This document shows positions 8,558 through 17,904 of a stretch of DNA of 32,868 nt, one piece after another. Below the pieces are notes generated by a model, which searched no databases, was not told the DNA's origin, and saw nothing but the letters and a program-made list of their open reading frames with translations. Numbering within the stretch: position 1 is the first letter of the stretch; each line of letters begins with the position of its first letter. The position numbers and the translations under genes were made by a program. Source of the stretch: Pseudomonadota bacterium (lineage in GTDB: Bacteria; Pseudomonadota; Gammaproteobacteria; Xanthomonadales; Xanthomonadaceae); contig JAEWGI010000005.1 of NCBI GenBank assembly GCA_023388355.1, forward strand, positions 1-32,868. Direction: 5' to 3'.

Positions 8558-10743
8558 GCGCCGTCGCCGCGCTCGACCGCGCATTGCATCGCGTGCGTCG
8601 CCGGGCCGCGCTCGATGCGCTGCTCGCCTGGCTGCCCCTGCCGCTGGCGCTGGCCGCATCGCTGTGGCGCCCGGCGGGCCCGGTGCCGGCGCTGGCGGTG
8701 GCCGCGCTGGCGCTGCTGGCGGTGGGTATCGCGGCGGCGTACCGGCTGCGCCGCTTCGACCGTCGATGGCTGGCGCTGCGCCTGGACGCCGCGCGCCGCG
8801 ACCTCGACGACAGCAGCGCCCTGCTGTTCGCCGAAGCGGCCGCGCTCTCGCCGCTGCAGCGTCTCCAGCGCGAGCGCCTCGAACAGCGCCTGCGCGAACG
8901 CGCCGCGCCGGACCTGCGTCCGCCGTGGTCGATGCGCGCGATCGCATTGGCCTGGCTTGCGCTCATTGCCGTGTGCCTGGCCGCGGCGCTCTGGCCGGCG
9001 CCGCGCGCCGTGCCCGGCGCCGCGCCGGCGCCCGCGCGCGATGCGCCCGTGGCGTCCGAACCGCGGCTGCTCGAGCAGTCGCTGCAGGTGCGGCCGCCCG
9101 CCTACACCGGTCTGGACGCCACGTCCACGTCCTCGCTCCACGCCGAGGCGCCGGTCGACAGCACGCTGCAGTGGACGCTGCGCTACGCGCCGCAGCCCGC
9201 CGCGGTCGAACTGGTGTTCCACGACGGCAAACGCCTTGCGCTGCGGCGCGAAGGCGACGCCTGGACCGCCCGCCACGTGCTGCGCGCGTCCACCCTGTAC
9301 CGCGTCGTGCCCGACGGCGTGGCCGGTGCGGACACATCGCCGCTGCATCGCCTCGACGCGATCGCCGACCAGCCGCCGCGCGTGCGGGTGATTGCGCCCG
9401 AACGCGGACTGACGCTGATGACGCGGGGGCAGCGCGACTGGACGCTGCAGTTCGAAGCCGGCGACGACCACGGGGTGTCCGCGCGCGCGCGTCTGCTGGT
9501 GACGCGCACCGAGGGCACCGGCGAGAACATCCGCTTCCAGGACCACGTGCGCGTGCTGCAGGGCCGCGGCGATGCGCGCACGAAGCGCTTCGCGGTGAGC
9601 CTGAAGCCGGCCGACTTCGGCCTGCAGCGCGGCGAGGACCTGGTCGCGCGCCTGGAGGTCAGCGACAACCGTGCGCCGCAGCCGCAGCTCGCGCGCAGCG
9701 CCAGCGTGATCCTGCGCTGGCCGCCCGAGCCGGTGCTGGGCGCCGAAGGCCTCGACGGGCTGGCGCGCCAGGTGCTGCCGGCGTACTTCCGCAGCCAGCG
9801 CCAGGTCATCATCGACGCCGAGGCGCTGCTGCAGGAGCGGCCGCGCCTGCGGGCGGACGAGTTCGAACGGCGCTCCGACCTGCTCGGCGTCGACCAGCGC
9901 CTGCTGCGCCTGCGCTACGGCCAGTTCCTCGGCGAGGAAAGCGAAGGCGGACGCCCGCTGCCGACCAGCGACCTGCCCACCAGCGACCTGCCGGTCGACG
10001 ATGGCCACGACGATGACGCCCACGACCACGCCGACGATCCGGCACGGGCGCCCGGAGACGATCACGACCACGGCGACCCCGGCGCCGGACAGCCAGCCGG
10101 CTTCGGCAAGGTCGACGACGTGCTCGAGGCGTTCGGCCACACCCACGACATCGCCGAGGCCGCGACCCTGCTCGATCCGCAAACCCGGGAAACCCTGCGT
10201 GGCGCACTGCGCGAGATGTGGCAGTCGGAGCTGCACCTGCGCCAGGCCAGGCCCCACGAAGCCCTGCCGTACGCGTATCGCGCGCTGGAGCTGATCAAGC
10301 AGGTGCAGCAGGCCGAGCGCATCTACCTGCCGCGGGTCGGCACCCGGCTGCCGCCGATCGACCAGTCGCGGCGGCTGGGCGGCGATCGCGAAGGCCTGCG
10401 CAATCGTCCGCTGCCGCCGCTGGTCGCGGCCACCGGGGAAGACGCGCTCACCGCGGCCTGGCGATCGCTGGAAGACGTGCGAGCGGACACGCTGCCGGCC
10501 ACGCTCGACGCGCTGCAGGCCTGGGCTGAAGCGAATCGCGATCGCCTCGACGACCCGCTGGCCTGGATCGCCGCGATCGACGCGCTGCGCCAGAATCCCG
10601 GCTGCGACGAATGCCGCGCGAGCCTGCGCGGCCTGCTGTGGAGTGCGATGCCGCGTCCGTCGGGCGGATTCGCACCGCGCGTGGACGATGCCGCCGCGCG
10701 CCGCTATCTCGATGCGCTGCACGACGCGGAGGACGCGCCATGA
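8554..10743 (+). CDS. Large DUF4175-like membrane protein with His/Asp-rich segment
   Basis: 729 aa from ATG 8554 (ATGA overlap with the upstream gene). There are hydrophobic segments at about residues 24-38, 46-62 and 131-148, then a long soluble part containing an Ig-like stretch (LQVRPPAYTGLDATSTSS) and a later helical part (LREMWQSELHLRQARPHEALPYAYRALELIKQVQQAERIYLPRVG in pieces). The layout resembles the DUF4175-type proteins found in MoxR clusters; the family assignment is from memory of the pattern, so moderate. Residues of about 469-512 form a low-complexity acidic and His-rich loop (two LPTSD repeats, then DDGHDDDAHDHADD and DDHDHGD), which looks able to bind divalent metal. Likely function: a structural periplasmic component of the cluster. 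Confidence 0.7.
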   Translation: MSAVAALDRALHRVRRRAALDALLAWLPLPLALAASLWRPAGPVPALAVAALALLAVGIAAAYRLRRFDRRWLALRLDAARRDLDDSSALLFAEAAALSPLQRLQRERLEQRLRERAAPDLRPPWSMRAIALAWLALIAVCLAAALWPAPRAVPGAAPAPARDAPVASEPRLLEQSLQVRPPAYTGLDATSTSSLHAEAPVDSTLQWTLRYAPQPAAVELVFHDGKRLALRREGDAWTARHVLRASTLYRVVPDGVAGADTSPLHRLDAIADQPPRVRVIAPERGLTLMTRGQRDWTLQFEAGDDHGVSARARLLVTRTEGTGENIRFQDHVRVLQGRGDARTKRFAVSLKPADFGLQRGEDLVARLEVSDNRAPQPQLARSASVILRWPPEPVLGAEGLDGLARQVLPAYFRSQRQVIIDAEALLQERPRLRADEFERRSDLLGVDQRLLRLRYGQFLGEESEGGRPLPTSDLPTSDLPVDDGHDDDAHDHADDPARAPGDDHDHGDPGAGQPAGFGKVDDVLEAFGHTHDIAEAATLLDPQTRETLRGALREMWQSELHLRQARPHEALPYAYRALELIKQVQQAERIYLPRVGTRLPPIDQSRRLGGDREGLRNRPLPPLVAATGEDALTAAWRSLEDVRADTLPATLDALQAWAEANRDRLDDPLAWIAAIDALRQNPGCDECRASLRGLLWSAMPRPSGGFAPRVDDAAARRYLDALHDAEDAP

Positions 10744-12584
10744 GCCTCCAGCACTGGGTGGCGCTGGTGCTGGCGCTGGCCGCGGCGCTGGGCTGCCTGC
10801 GGCAGTGGCGGGCGCACCGGCGCGACCCGCGCCGGCCACGTGCCTGGCGCCTGCTGGTGCTGCTGGCGCTGCAGCCGATCCTGGCGGCCGCACTGTATCC
10901 GGTGCTGTTCCCGCCGCAGCGCGCGGTCGATCCGGACACGCTGGTGCTGCTCACCGAGGGCGCCAGCGCCGCCGACGCAGCGACTGCGGACGGCGTCGCG
11001 CTGGCGCTGCCGGAAGCGCGCGACGCGGGCACCGTGGCGCGCACGCCCGACCTCGCCACCGCCCTGCGCCGGCATCCCGGCACGACCCGCGTGCAGGTGC
11101 TGGGCGCGGGCCTGGTTGCGCGCGATCGCGATGCCGCGCGCGGGCTTGCGGTCGCGTTCGAGCCGCCGCCGCTGCCGTCCGGTATCGTGCGCCTCGCGCT
11201 GCCGTCGCGGGTGATTCGCGGGCTGGCCTTCGCAATCGATGGACAGGCCGAAGGCGCACCCGGAGGCAGCGTCGAACTGCGCGACCCGGCCGGCCGCCGC
11301 GTGGACGCGGCCGCGCTGGACGACGACGGACGCTTCCGCGTGCACGGCCCGGCGATGGAAACCGGCACCGCCCGGTTCGAGCTGCGCCTGCTGGACGCGG
11401 ATGGCGCAACGCTGGCGCAATCCGACGTGCCGCTGGGGATCGAACCGCCTGCGTCGCCGCGGGTGCTGCTGCTGGCCGGCGCGCCCGGCCCGGAAACGCG
11501 CGCACTGCGGCGCTGGCTGGTCGATGCCGGCGCGCAGGTGCAGGCGCGCATCGCGCTGGGCGGCGGCCTGCAACTGGGCGCCGCGCCGCTCGGCGAGGCG
11601 GCGCTGGCCGAGGCCGACCTGGTGATCGCCGACGCGCGTGCCTGGTCCGGCCTGGGCGAAGGGGGCCGCGACCGCGTGCTGGCCGCGGTACGCGAAGGCA
11701 TGGGCCTGCTGCTGCGCGCCGACACGCCGCTGTCCGCCGCCTCGCTGCGCGGCGTGGCCGCAAGCGGCTTCGCCATCGACGGCGGCGCGGGCAGCGCGGC
11801 ATGGCCGCTGCCGTTCGCGGACATGGAGGACGAGCAGGCGCTGCGCGCATGGCTGGGCAGCGGCAGCGCCGATGCACCGTTCGATCCGGAGTCGCAGGCG
11901 CCGCTGCCGCCGCTGTCGCGTCGCAGCTGGCGGGTGCGCGGTGCGCAGGCGATCGCGTTCGCGCCCGCGTCCGATGGCGGGGTGCCGACGGGCTGGTGGC
12001 GCAGCGAGGGCCGCGGCCGGATCGGCCTGTGGACCCTGCTCGACAGCTATGTGCTGCGGCTGCACGGCCGCGCGGACCTGCACGACAGGCTCTGGAGTCG
12101 CGCGGTCGGCACCCTGGCGCGGGCGCGGGCCGATGCGCTGCCGGTCGTGGAAGTCGACGCGCGCATCGGCGAGCGCATGACGGTGTGCGGCTGGCCCGAG
12201 GGCGCCGTGGTCGAAGCGCCGGACGGCGGCATGTTTCGGCCGCTGGCCGATCCGGCCACCGGCAGCCGCCGCTGCGCCGGAATCTGGCCGCAGGTCGCGG
12301 GCTGGCATCGGCTGCGGGTGGCGGACGCGGATGCGGAGCGCCGGTTCCACGTTGCCGCCGCCGATTCCGACCCGCCACGGCGCCTGGCCGCGCTGCGCGA
12401 CGCCACGCTCGCGATGGCCGGTTCCGCGCCGCGAACGCAGCGGGCCGCGGATGCGGTTGCGACCGTCGCCGGCCCTGCGTGGCCATGGCTGCTGCTCTGG
12501 CTGCTGCCGGCCGCGCTTGCATGGTGGCTGGAACGCTCCCGCCTGGGCCTGGCCAGCCGCGACGATTCCTTCCGGCACCCGTAG
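10740..12584 (+). CDS. Membrane protein with amidotransferase-like middle domain, last gene of the MoxR cluster
   Basis: 614 aa from ATG 10740 (ATGA overlap). Helices are predicted by eye at about residues 5-23 and 37-57 and near the C-terminus (WPWLLLWLLPAALAWWLE). The middle has a beta-sandwich-like stretch (VELRDPAGRRVDAAALDDDG) and a Rossmann-like stretch, RVLLLAGAPGPETRALRRWL, followed by LVIADARAW and GMGLLLRADTP. This resembles the class I amidotransferase-like fold seen in proteins at the end of BatA/MoxR clusters, but I see no catalytic Cys-His-Glu triad. Probably a non-enzymatic periplasmic/membrane component. It ends the tight cluster; a 261-bp gap follows. Confidence 0.75.
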   Translation: MSLQHWVALVLALAAALGCLRQWRAHRRDPRRPRAWRLLVLLALQPILAAALYPVLFPPQRAVDPDTLVLLTEGASAADAATADGVALALPEARDAGTVARTPDLATALRRHPGTTRVQVLGAGLVARDRDAARGLAVAFEPPPLPSGIVRLALPSRVIRGLAFAIDGQAEGAPGGSVELRDPAGRRVDAAALDDDGRFRVHGPAMETGTARFELRLLDADGATLAQSDVPLGIEPPASPRVLLLAGAPGPETRALRRWLVDAGAQVQARIALGGGLQLGAAPLGEAALAEADLVIADARAWSGLGEGGRDRVLAAVREGMGLLLRADTPLSAASLRGVAASGFAIDGGAGSAAWPLPFADMEDEQALRAWLGSGSADAPFDPESQAPLPPLSRRSWRVRGAQAIAFAPASDGGVPTGWWRSEGRGRIGLWTLLDSYVLRLHGRADLHDRLWSRAVGTLARARADALPVVEVDARIGERMTVCGWPEGAVVEAPDGGMFRPLADPATGSRRCAGIWPQVAGWHRLRVADADAERRFHVAAADSDPPRRLAALRDATLAMAGSAPRTQRAADAVATVAGPAWPWLLLWLLPAALAWWLERSRLGLASRDDSFRHP

Positions 12585-12612
12585 GCAAGCTCAGTGCCGA
12601 TCATTCCTGTTG

Positions 12613-12666
12613 GTCATTCCCGCTTGACCAGCTTGAGGCTGTTGCAAAGCGATTTGCGGGAATGAC
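12613..12666. repeat. Inverted repeat with TCATTCCCGC ends (MITE/REP-like stem)
   Basis: GTCATTCCCGC (12613-12623) and GCGGGAATGAC (12656-12666) are perfect 11-base inverted repeats around a 32-base loop. A partial third copy of the motif, TCATTCC, lies at 12601-12607. The same TCATTCCCGC motif is a frequent dispersed repeat in Xanthomonadales genomes (from memory). It lies in the gap after the MoxR cluster and could also help end that transcript. Apart from this and the promoter at 12785, I see nothing in the 12585-12845 gap. Confidence 0.6.
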
Positions 12667-12784
12667 GACGATTGGATCCGGTCGCGATCGTCGCGTCCGT
12701 CGCGAACCCGCAGCCTGCCCGCGTGCGCCCGTGCGGCTGCGACCGGTGCGTGTCGTCGGCGGCGGCGATCGCGGTTGAAGCGCG

Positions 12785-12815
12785 TTTACACACGGCGGTC
12801 GGGTGCGAGTATTCT
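12785..12815 (+). promoter_or_regulatory. Candidate sigma70 promoter for the GFA-family gene
   Basis: TTTACA (12785-12790) and TATTCT (12810-12815) are separated by 19 bp, in an otherwise GC-rich gap. The start codon is 30 bp after the -10, with ACGGAG as the ribosome site between them. Confidence 0.5.
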
Positions 12816-12845
12816 CGACACCGGTTCCGACACGGAGTTCGTGCC

Positions 12846-13196
12846 ATGGCGAGGTACCAGGGCAGCTGCCACTGCGGGAGGATCGCGTTCGAGGTGGAGG
12901 GCGAGGTGTCCTCGGTCATCGACTGCAACTGTTCGATGTGCCGGCGGCGCGGCGGGCTGCTGGCCGCGTTCCCGCGCTCGGCGCTGACGCTCACGACGCC
13001 GCAGGAAAACCTGTCCACCTATCGATTCAACCGCGAGGCGATCGGGCATCACTTCTGCGCGAACTGCGGGATCGCCACCTTCAGCGAAGGCAAGGGCCGC
13101 GACGGCGCGGTCATGGCCATGGTCAACGTGCGCTGCCTGCCCGATGTGGACCTCGCGGCGCTGGAGGTGACGGATGTCGACGGCGCCAGCTTCTGA
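12846..13196 (+). CDS. GFA-family (CENP-V/GFA) zinc protein
   Basis: 116 aa from ATG 12846, preceded by ACGGAG. The open frame extends upstream to 12672 but that part is non-coding in style. Cysteines C8, C10, C27, C29, C32, C71 and C74, in the patterns CHCG, CNCSMC and CANCG, are the zinc-binding set of the glutathione-dependent formaldehyde-activating enzyme fold. Members include S-hydroxymethylglutathione synthase, but most small paralogues have no proven substrate, so a formaldehyde role should not be assumed. The 3' end overlaps the next gene by 23 bp. Confidence 0.9.
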   Translation: MARYQGSCHCGRIAFEVEGEVSSVIDCNCSMCRRRGGLLAAFPRSALTLTTPQENLSTYRFNREAIGHHFCANCGIATFSEGKGRDGAVMAMVNVRCLPDVDLAALEVTDVDGASF

Positions 13197-14088
13197 TCCG
13201 CACCACGCCGGCGGCATGACGGCAAGGCCCGCGGCGCGGCGTCGCCTGGACTGCGCTGCGGTTTCGCTGCGGAACCTGCGGTTGAGCCTTGCAGCGGTGC
13301 TGTCGCTGCTGCTTGCCGCCTGCAGCGATCCGGATATGTCCGAGCGCGGCCAGGCGGCGATGGGCGCAGCTGCCCCGGCGACAATGCCGGCGGAGGCCGC
13401 GGCCGATGGCGGCGACGATGCCGCGGACGCCTCGTTCCTTGCCTACGAGCACACTGCGTCGATCACGCTGCCGGCGGACGCCATCGGCGCGCGCATGCAG
13501 GAGGCGCAGCAGGCCTGCACGTCGGCGCGATTCGGCGCCTGCGTGGTGCTGAACGTGCGCCAGCAGGGCGGCGACTGGCCCTCGGGCACGCTCGGCATGC
13601 GGATCGCGCCGCAGGGCGTGGAGCCGATGATCGCACTGGCCAGCGCCGGCGCCGACCTCGGCAGCCGCAGTACCCACGCCGAGGATCTCGCGGTGCTGGT
13701 GCGCGACAACGACCTCGCCCGCGAGCGCCTGGCCAAGGAGCGCGAGCGGCTGCAGGAGTTCGCCGCGCGCCGCGACCTGGCGGTGGCCGACATGATCGCG
13801 CTCTCGCGCCAGCTGGCCGACACCGAGGCGCAGATGGAGCGGGCCGAGCGCGAGGCGGCGCAGCATCGCCGGCGGATCGAAACCCAGCTGCTGACCCTGG
13901 AGTTCAGGCCGACGTCGACCCAGGCCAACCGCAACGAGATCTGGCTGGCGATCCGCGATTCGGGGCAGACGCTTGCCGGCGGCGTGGCCTGGACGATCCG
14001 CGCGCTCGCGTTCTCCCTGCCGCTGCTGGTGCTGGTCGCCGTCGTGCTCGCCTGGCGCCGGCGCTCTCGCCGCCGCAGGCAGGGCTGA
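13174..14088 (+). CDS. DUF4349 domain lipoprotein
   Basis: 304 aa. ATG 13174 is chosen because GGAGGTGA lies 4-11 bases before it, although this makes a 23-bp overlap with the previous gene; ATG 13216 is an alternative. The lipobox LLLAAC places the lipidated Cys at residue 50, a long leader that favours the second start on protein grounds. The mature part has the DUF4349 layout: a beta-rich stretch with two cysteines (AQQACTSARFGACVVLNV), then GSRSTHAEDLAVLVRDN, a coiled coil of about 70 residues (LAKERERLQEF ... AQMERAEREAAQHRRR), a conserved strand QLLTLEF, and one C-terminal helix (AFSLPLLVLVAVVLAW) with a basic tail. The function of the family is unknown; the protein is anchored in the envelope at both ends. 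Confidence 0.87.
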   Translation: MSTAPASDPHHAGGMTARPAARRRLDCAAVSLRNLRLSLAAVLSLLLAACSDPDMSERGQAAMGAAAPATMPAEAAADGGDDAADASFLAYEHTASITLPADAIGARMQEAQQACTSARFGACVVLNVRQQGGDWPSGTLGMRIAPQGVEPMIALASAGADLGSRSTHAEDLAVLVRDNDLARERLAKERERLQEFAARRDLAVADMIALSRQLADTEAQMERAEREAAQHRRRIETQLLTLEFRPTSTQANRNEIWLAIRDSGQTLAGGVAWTIRALAFSLPLLVLVAVVLAWRRRSRRRRQG

Positions 14089-14091
14089 GGC

Positions 14092-14136
14092 CGCGGCACC
14101 TTGCCGCGCCGTCCGCCTCGCCGGGTTTGAACCCGG
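14092..14136 (+). terminator. Two hairpins after the DUF4349 gene
   Basis: CGCGGCA/TGCCGCG (14092-14098 and 14102-14108, 3-base loop) starts 3 bases after the stop codon, and CCGGGT-TTGA-ACCCGG (14121-14136) follows. There is no T-run, so termination is only suggested. The second stem could instead be an operator for the aldo/keto reductase gene that starts at 14188. Confidence 0.4.
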
Positions 14137-14187
14137 TCCGGGAGTGTCGCAGACTCGGGATCCCGTCGATCCTCCGGAAGGGCCAGC

Positions 14188-15141
14188 ATGACCACGCGCC
14201 GTGATTGCCTGAAGTTTTCGCTCGCCGCGGCGATTGCCGCTGCGGTCCCGCACGGACGCGCGTTCGGCGCCGGCGAAGCGCCGCTGCTGACGCGTGCGGT
14301 GCCCAGGAGCGGCGAGCAGCTGCCGGTGGTGGGGCTGGGCAGTTCGGCGACGTTCGCCCAGGTGGCGCGCGGCGAGGATGTCTCGGCCCTGCGCGAGGTG
14401 CTGCGGACTCTGATCGCGGGCGGCGGCCGGGTGTTCGATACCGCGCCGTCCTACGGCGCGTCCGAGGAGGTGGCCGGCACGCTCGCGCGCGAGCTGGGGA
14501 TCGGCGAGAAGGTGTTCTGGGCCACCAAGCTCAACGCGGTGCCGCGTGGCGGCGACAGCGCCGATCCGGCCGCGGCGCGCGAGCAGCTCGAGACCTCCTT
14601 CCGTCGCTTGGGCAAGGATCCGCTCGACCTGGTGCAGGTGCACAACCTGGCCGACATCCCGACCCAGCTCGCCCTGCTGCAGCGCTACAAGGCAGACGGA
14701 CGCATCCGCCACGTCGGCGTGACCTCGACCAGCAAGCAGGCCTATCCGCGCCTGGTCGAGGTGATGCGCAACGAGGAGATCGACTTCATCGGCGTCGACT
14801 ACGCGATCGACAACCGCGACGTGGAGGAGGTCATCCTGCCGCTGGCGCTCGAGCGCAGGATCGGCGTGCTGGTGTACCTGCCGTTCGGCCGCACCCGGCT
14901 GTGGAGCCGGATCGGCGAGCGCCCGCTGCCGGAGTGGGCGGCGGAGTTCAACGTCGGCTCGTGGGCGCAGTTCATGCTCAAGTTCGTGATCGCGCATCCG
15001 GCGGTGACCTGCGTCACCCCGGCGACCAGCAAGCCGCACCACATGGTCGACAACCTCGGCGCCGGCCTCGGCCTGCTGCCCGACGAGGCGCAGCGCAGGC
15101 GCATGGTCGAGTTGATCGAGGCATTGCCCGCGGCGGAATGA
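14188..15141 (+). CDS. Aldo/keto reductase with twin-arginine signal
   Basis: 317 aa. The leader MTTRRDCLKFSLAAAIAAAV has the RRxCLKF Tat pattern and a likely cleavage near AFGA. The catalytic tetrad of the aldo/keto reductase barrel is visible: D84 and Y89 in FDTAPSYG, K114 in WATKLN and H152 in VQVHN. Such enzymes reduce carbonyls with NADPH. Export through Tat, folded with cofactor bound, is consistent with the signal. The physiological substrate is unknown. The start ATG has GGAAGGG upstream. It converges with the small gene on the minus strand. Confidence 0.92.
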   Translation: MTTRRDCLKFSLAAAIAAAVPHGRAFGAGEAPLLTRAVPRSGEQLPVVGLGSSATFAQVARGEDVSALREVLRTLIAGGGRVFDTAPSYGASEEVAGTLARELGIGEKVFWATKLNAVPRGGDSADPAAAREQLETSFRRLGKDPLDLVQVHNLADIPTQLALLQRYKADGRIRHVGVTSTSKQAYPRLVEVMRNEEIDFIGVDYAIDNRDVEEVILPLALERRIGVLVYLPFGRTRLWSRIGERPLPEWAAEFNVGSWAQFMLKFVIAHPAVTCVTPATSKPHHMVDNLGAGLGLLPDEAQRRRMVELIEALPAAE

Positions 15142-15159
15142 GGCCCGGATCGGCGCGGC

Positions 15160-15456
15160 TCATTCCTGCTCGTCGGCCTCGATCTCGACGAAGGCGTCGA
15201 GGTCGAAGGCCAGTGCCTCGACGGCTTCGCGCACGCGGCGCGCGGTCGAGGGGTTGGGAACCTCCACCTCCACCTCGTGGGTGTCCGCGCCACGCGAGTC
15301 GTGCAGGCCGGCCGAGCTGGAGTCGGGGTCGTCCATGTGCGGCATCAGGTCCCCGACTTCCTCGACGTGCTCGATGCCGTCCAGGCTTTGCAGCAGGTTC
15401 ATGATCGCGCGCACATGGTCGTCGTTGCCGGCGATGCGGAAGCGGAGCTGGGCCAT
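15160..15456 (-). CDS. Small acidic protein with ferredoxin-like fold pattern, function unknown
   Basis: 98 aa. I do not recognise a named family. The sequence reads as two beta-alpha-beta halves: RFRIAG / DDHVRAIMNLLQSLDG / IEHVEEVGD, and HEVEVEVP / STARRVREAVEALAFDL / AFVEIEADE, joined by a Ser/Asp-rich linker. This order is that of ferredoxin-like (ACT or small regulatory) domains, an inference from pattern only. It has no signal or helix through the membrane, so it is probably cytosolic. It lies downstream of the cyclophilin gene on the same strand with an 83-bp gap. Confidence 0.75.
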   Translation of the reverse strand: MAQLRFRIAGNDDHVRAIMNLLQSLDGIEHVEEVGDLMPHMDDPDSSSAGLHDSRGADTHEVEVEVPNPSTARRVREAVEALAFDLDAFVEIEADEQE

Positions 15457-15539
15457 CGGATCCTCGACTGCGTGTGGGGCAGATGCAGGCTAGGCCGGCG
15501 TCGGCAAACGCGGCGTGAGGACCGGGGCGACGACGACGT

Positions 15540-16466
<927 letters not shown>

Positions 16467-16539
16467 GGCGGGGTTCCGGGACGGGATCGATCCCGATTGT
16501 GGCCCGTTCGCGGCCCCGCACGACTAATGGCACATCCAC

Positions 16540-16545
16540 TATAGA
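16540..16545 (+). promoter_or_regulatory. Candidate -10 box of the PadR gene
   Basis: TATAGA lies in the only AT-rich patch of the divergent gap, inside the short palindrome CTATAG. Its end is 15 bp before ATG 16561, so the leader would be only about 8-10 nt. No good -35 or ribosome site is seen. PadR proteins often repress their own gene, and this patch is the natural operator site. Confidence 0.4.
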
Positions 16546-16560
16546 GAACTCCGCAATAGC

Positions 16561-16962
16561 ATGGACGCCATTCGGAGATCCGGCGTGGACGAAGGCGAAG
16601 ACCAGGGCGCGGCGCAGCTGCGCAAGTTCCAGAAGGAGCTGAGCGCGGGCACGGTCTCGCTGGCGCTGCTGGCGGTGCTGGCCGCGTCCGGCGAGCCGAT
16701 GTATGGCTACCAGATCGCCAAGACCCTGGAGCGTTTCGGCGAAGGCGTGCTGGCCGGCAAGCAGAGCGCGCTGTATCCGGTGCTGCGCAACCTGCAGGCG
16801 GCCGGACTGCTGGACAGCTTCGTCGAGCCCTCGGATGCCGGGCCGCCGCGGCGCTACTACCGCATCACCGGCGCGGGGCAGGGGACCCTGCGCGACTGGG
16901 CCGCCGCATGGCGCGCGACCCGGGATTCCGTCGACGCCGTCCTGGAGGGGACACACCAATGA
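16561..16962 (+). CDS. PadR-family transcriptional regulator
   Basis: 133 aa. It has the PadR winged-helix pattern: TVSLALLAVLAASGEPMYGY, QIAKTLERFGEGVLAGKQSA, LYPVLRNLQAAGLLDS, and the wing PPRRYYRITGAGQGTL. PadR regulators respond to small molecules or cell stress and usually control an adjacent membrane or transporter gene. Here the stop codon overlaps the start of the next gene (ATGA), and a PadR coupled to a membrane sensor-like gene is a recurrent pair. The N-terminal 25 residues are an acidic extension before the helix-turn-helix domain. Confidence 0.92.
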   Translation: MDAIRRSGVDEGEDQGAAQLRKFQKELSAGTVSLALLAVLAASGEPMYGYQIAKTLERFGEGVLAGKQSALYPVLRNLQAAGLLDSFVEPSDAGPPRRYYRITGAGQGTLRDWAAAWRATRDSVDAVLEGTHQ

Positions 16963-17867
16963 ACACCCGCAAGCTGCCGACCACGATTCCGGAATACCTG
17001 GAGCGCCTGCGCCGTTCGCTGGCCGGCGCCGACCCGGCGCTGGTGCAGGACGCGCTCTACGACGCCGAGGAATACCTGCGCTCGGAGCTGGCCGAACAGT
17101 CCGGGCGCAGCGAGGCCGAGGTGATCGCCGCGGTGGCGTCCAGCTACGGCGCGCCTGACGAGGTCGCCGACATCTACCGCGACACCGAGGTCAAGGTGCA
17201 GACCGCATTGCGCCCGCCCGTGCCCCCGCCGCGCGGGTCCGCGATGGGGCGCTTCTTCGGCGTGTTCGCCGACCCGCGCGCCTACGCCTCGCTGTTCTAC
17301 ATGCTGCTGTCGCTGGCGACCGGCATCTTCTACTTCACCTGGGTGGTGGCGGGCTTCTCGGTCTCGCTGGGACTGTCGATCACGATCGTCGGCATTCCGC
17401 TGCTGATCCTGTTCTTCGGCTCGGTGCGCGTGCTGTCGCTGGTGGAAGGGCGGATCGTGGAGGTGATGCTGGGCGAGCGCATGCCGCGGCGGCCGCTGTA
17501 CACGGTGCGGGGGCGCACGATCTGGCAACGCATCGGCGACATGTTCACCGATGCGCGCACCTGGTCGACGATGCTGTACATGCTGCTGATGCTGCCGCTG
17601 GGCGTGGCCTATTTCACGATCGCGGTGACGCTGCTGGCGGTCTCCCTGTCGTTCGCGTTGAGCCCCCTGGCGCTGCTGCCGGGCGTGTACGTGAATGTCT
17701 GGATGTTCGGTCTCGACATCCCCGAACAGGCGCCGTGGCTGCTGCCTGTGCTGAGCGTCATCGGGGTGGCGCTGCTGTTCGCCACCATGCACATCGCGCG
17801 CGGCATCGGGCGCCTGCACGGCCTGCTGGCCAAGCACCTGCTGGTCAAGACCGCGCAATACGCGTGA
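16959..17867 (+). CDS. Membrane protein with DUF1700-like N-terminus and sensor-like membrane domain
   Basis: 302 aa from ATG 16959, preceded by GGAGGGG. Residues 1-80 form a helical cytosolic domain (YLERLRRSLAGADPALVQDALYDAEEYL in part, then ASSYGAPDEVADIYRD) of the type linked to PadR genes. Then come two similar halves of paired helices, each starting with F-x-D-x-R-(A/T)-(Y/W) (FADPRAYASLFYMLLS and FTDARTWSTMLYMLLM), so the membrane part looks internally duplicated. This fits the putative sensor family that couples to PadR. The role is unknown; it is likely the target of the PadR protein, or the part that controls it. Confidence 0.85.
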   Translation: MNTRKLPTTIPEYLERLRRSLAGADPALVQDALYDAEEYLRSELAEQSGRSEAEVIAAVASSYGAPDEVADIYRDTEVKVQTALRPPVPPPRGSAMGRFFGVFADPRAYASLFYMLLSLATGIFYFTWVVAGFSVSLGLSITIVGIPLLILFFGSVRVLSLVEGRIVEVMLGERMPRRPLYTVRGRTIWQRIGDMFTDARTWSTMLYMLLMLPLGVAYFTIAVTLLAVSLSFALSPLALLPGVYVNVWMFGLDIPEQAPWLLPVLSVIGVALLFATMHIARGIGRLHGLLAKHLLVKTAQYA

Positions 17868-17904
17868 TGCGGGCCGGCGCCCGCGGCTCGAGCCACGGTG
17901 CGCG

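Noticed and set aside
8419..12578. Long minus-strand open frames across the DUF4175-like and last cluster genes
   Set aside because: Composition is shadow-like and there are no signals, motifs or ribosome sites.
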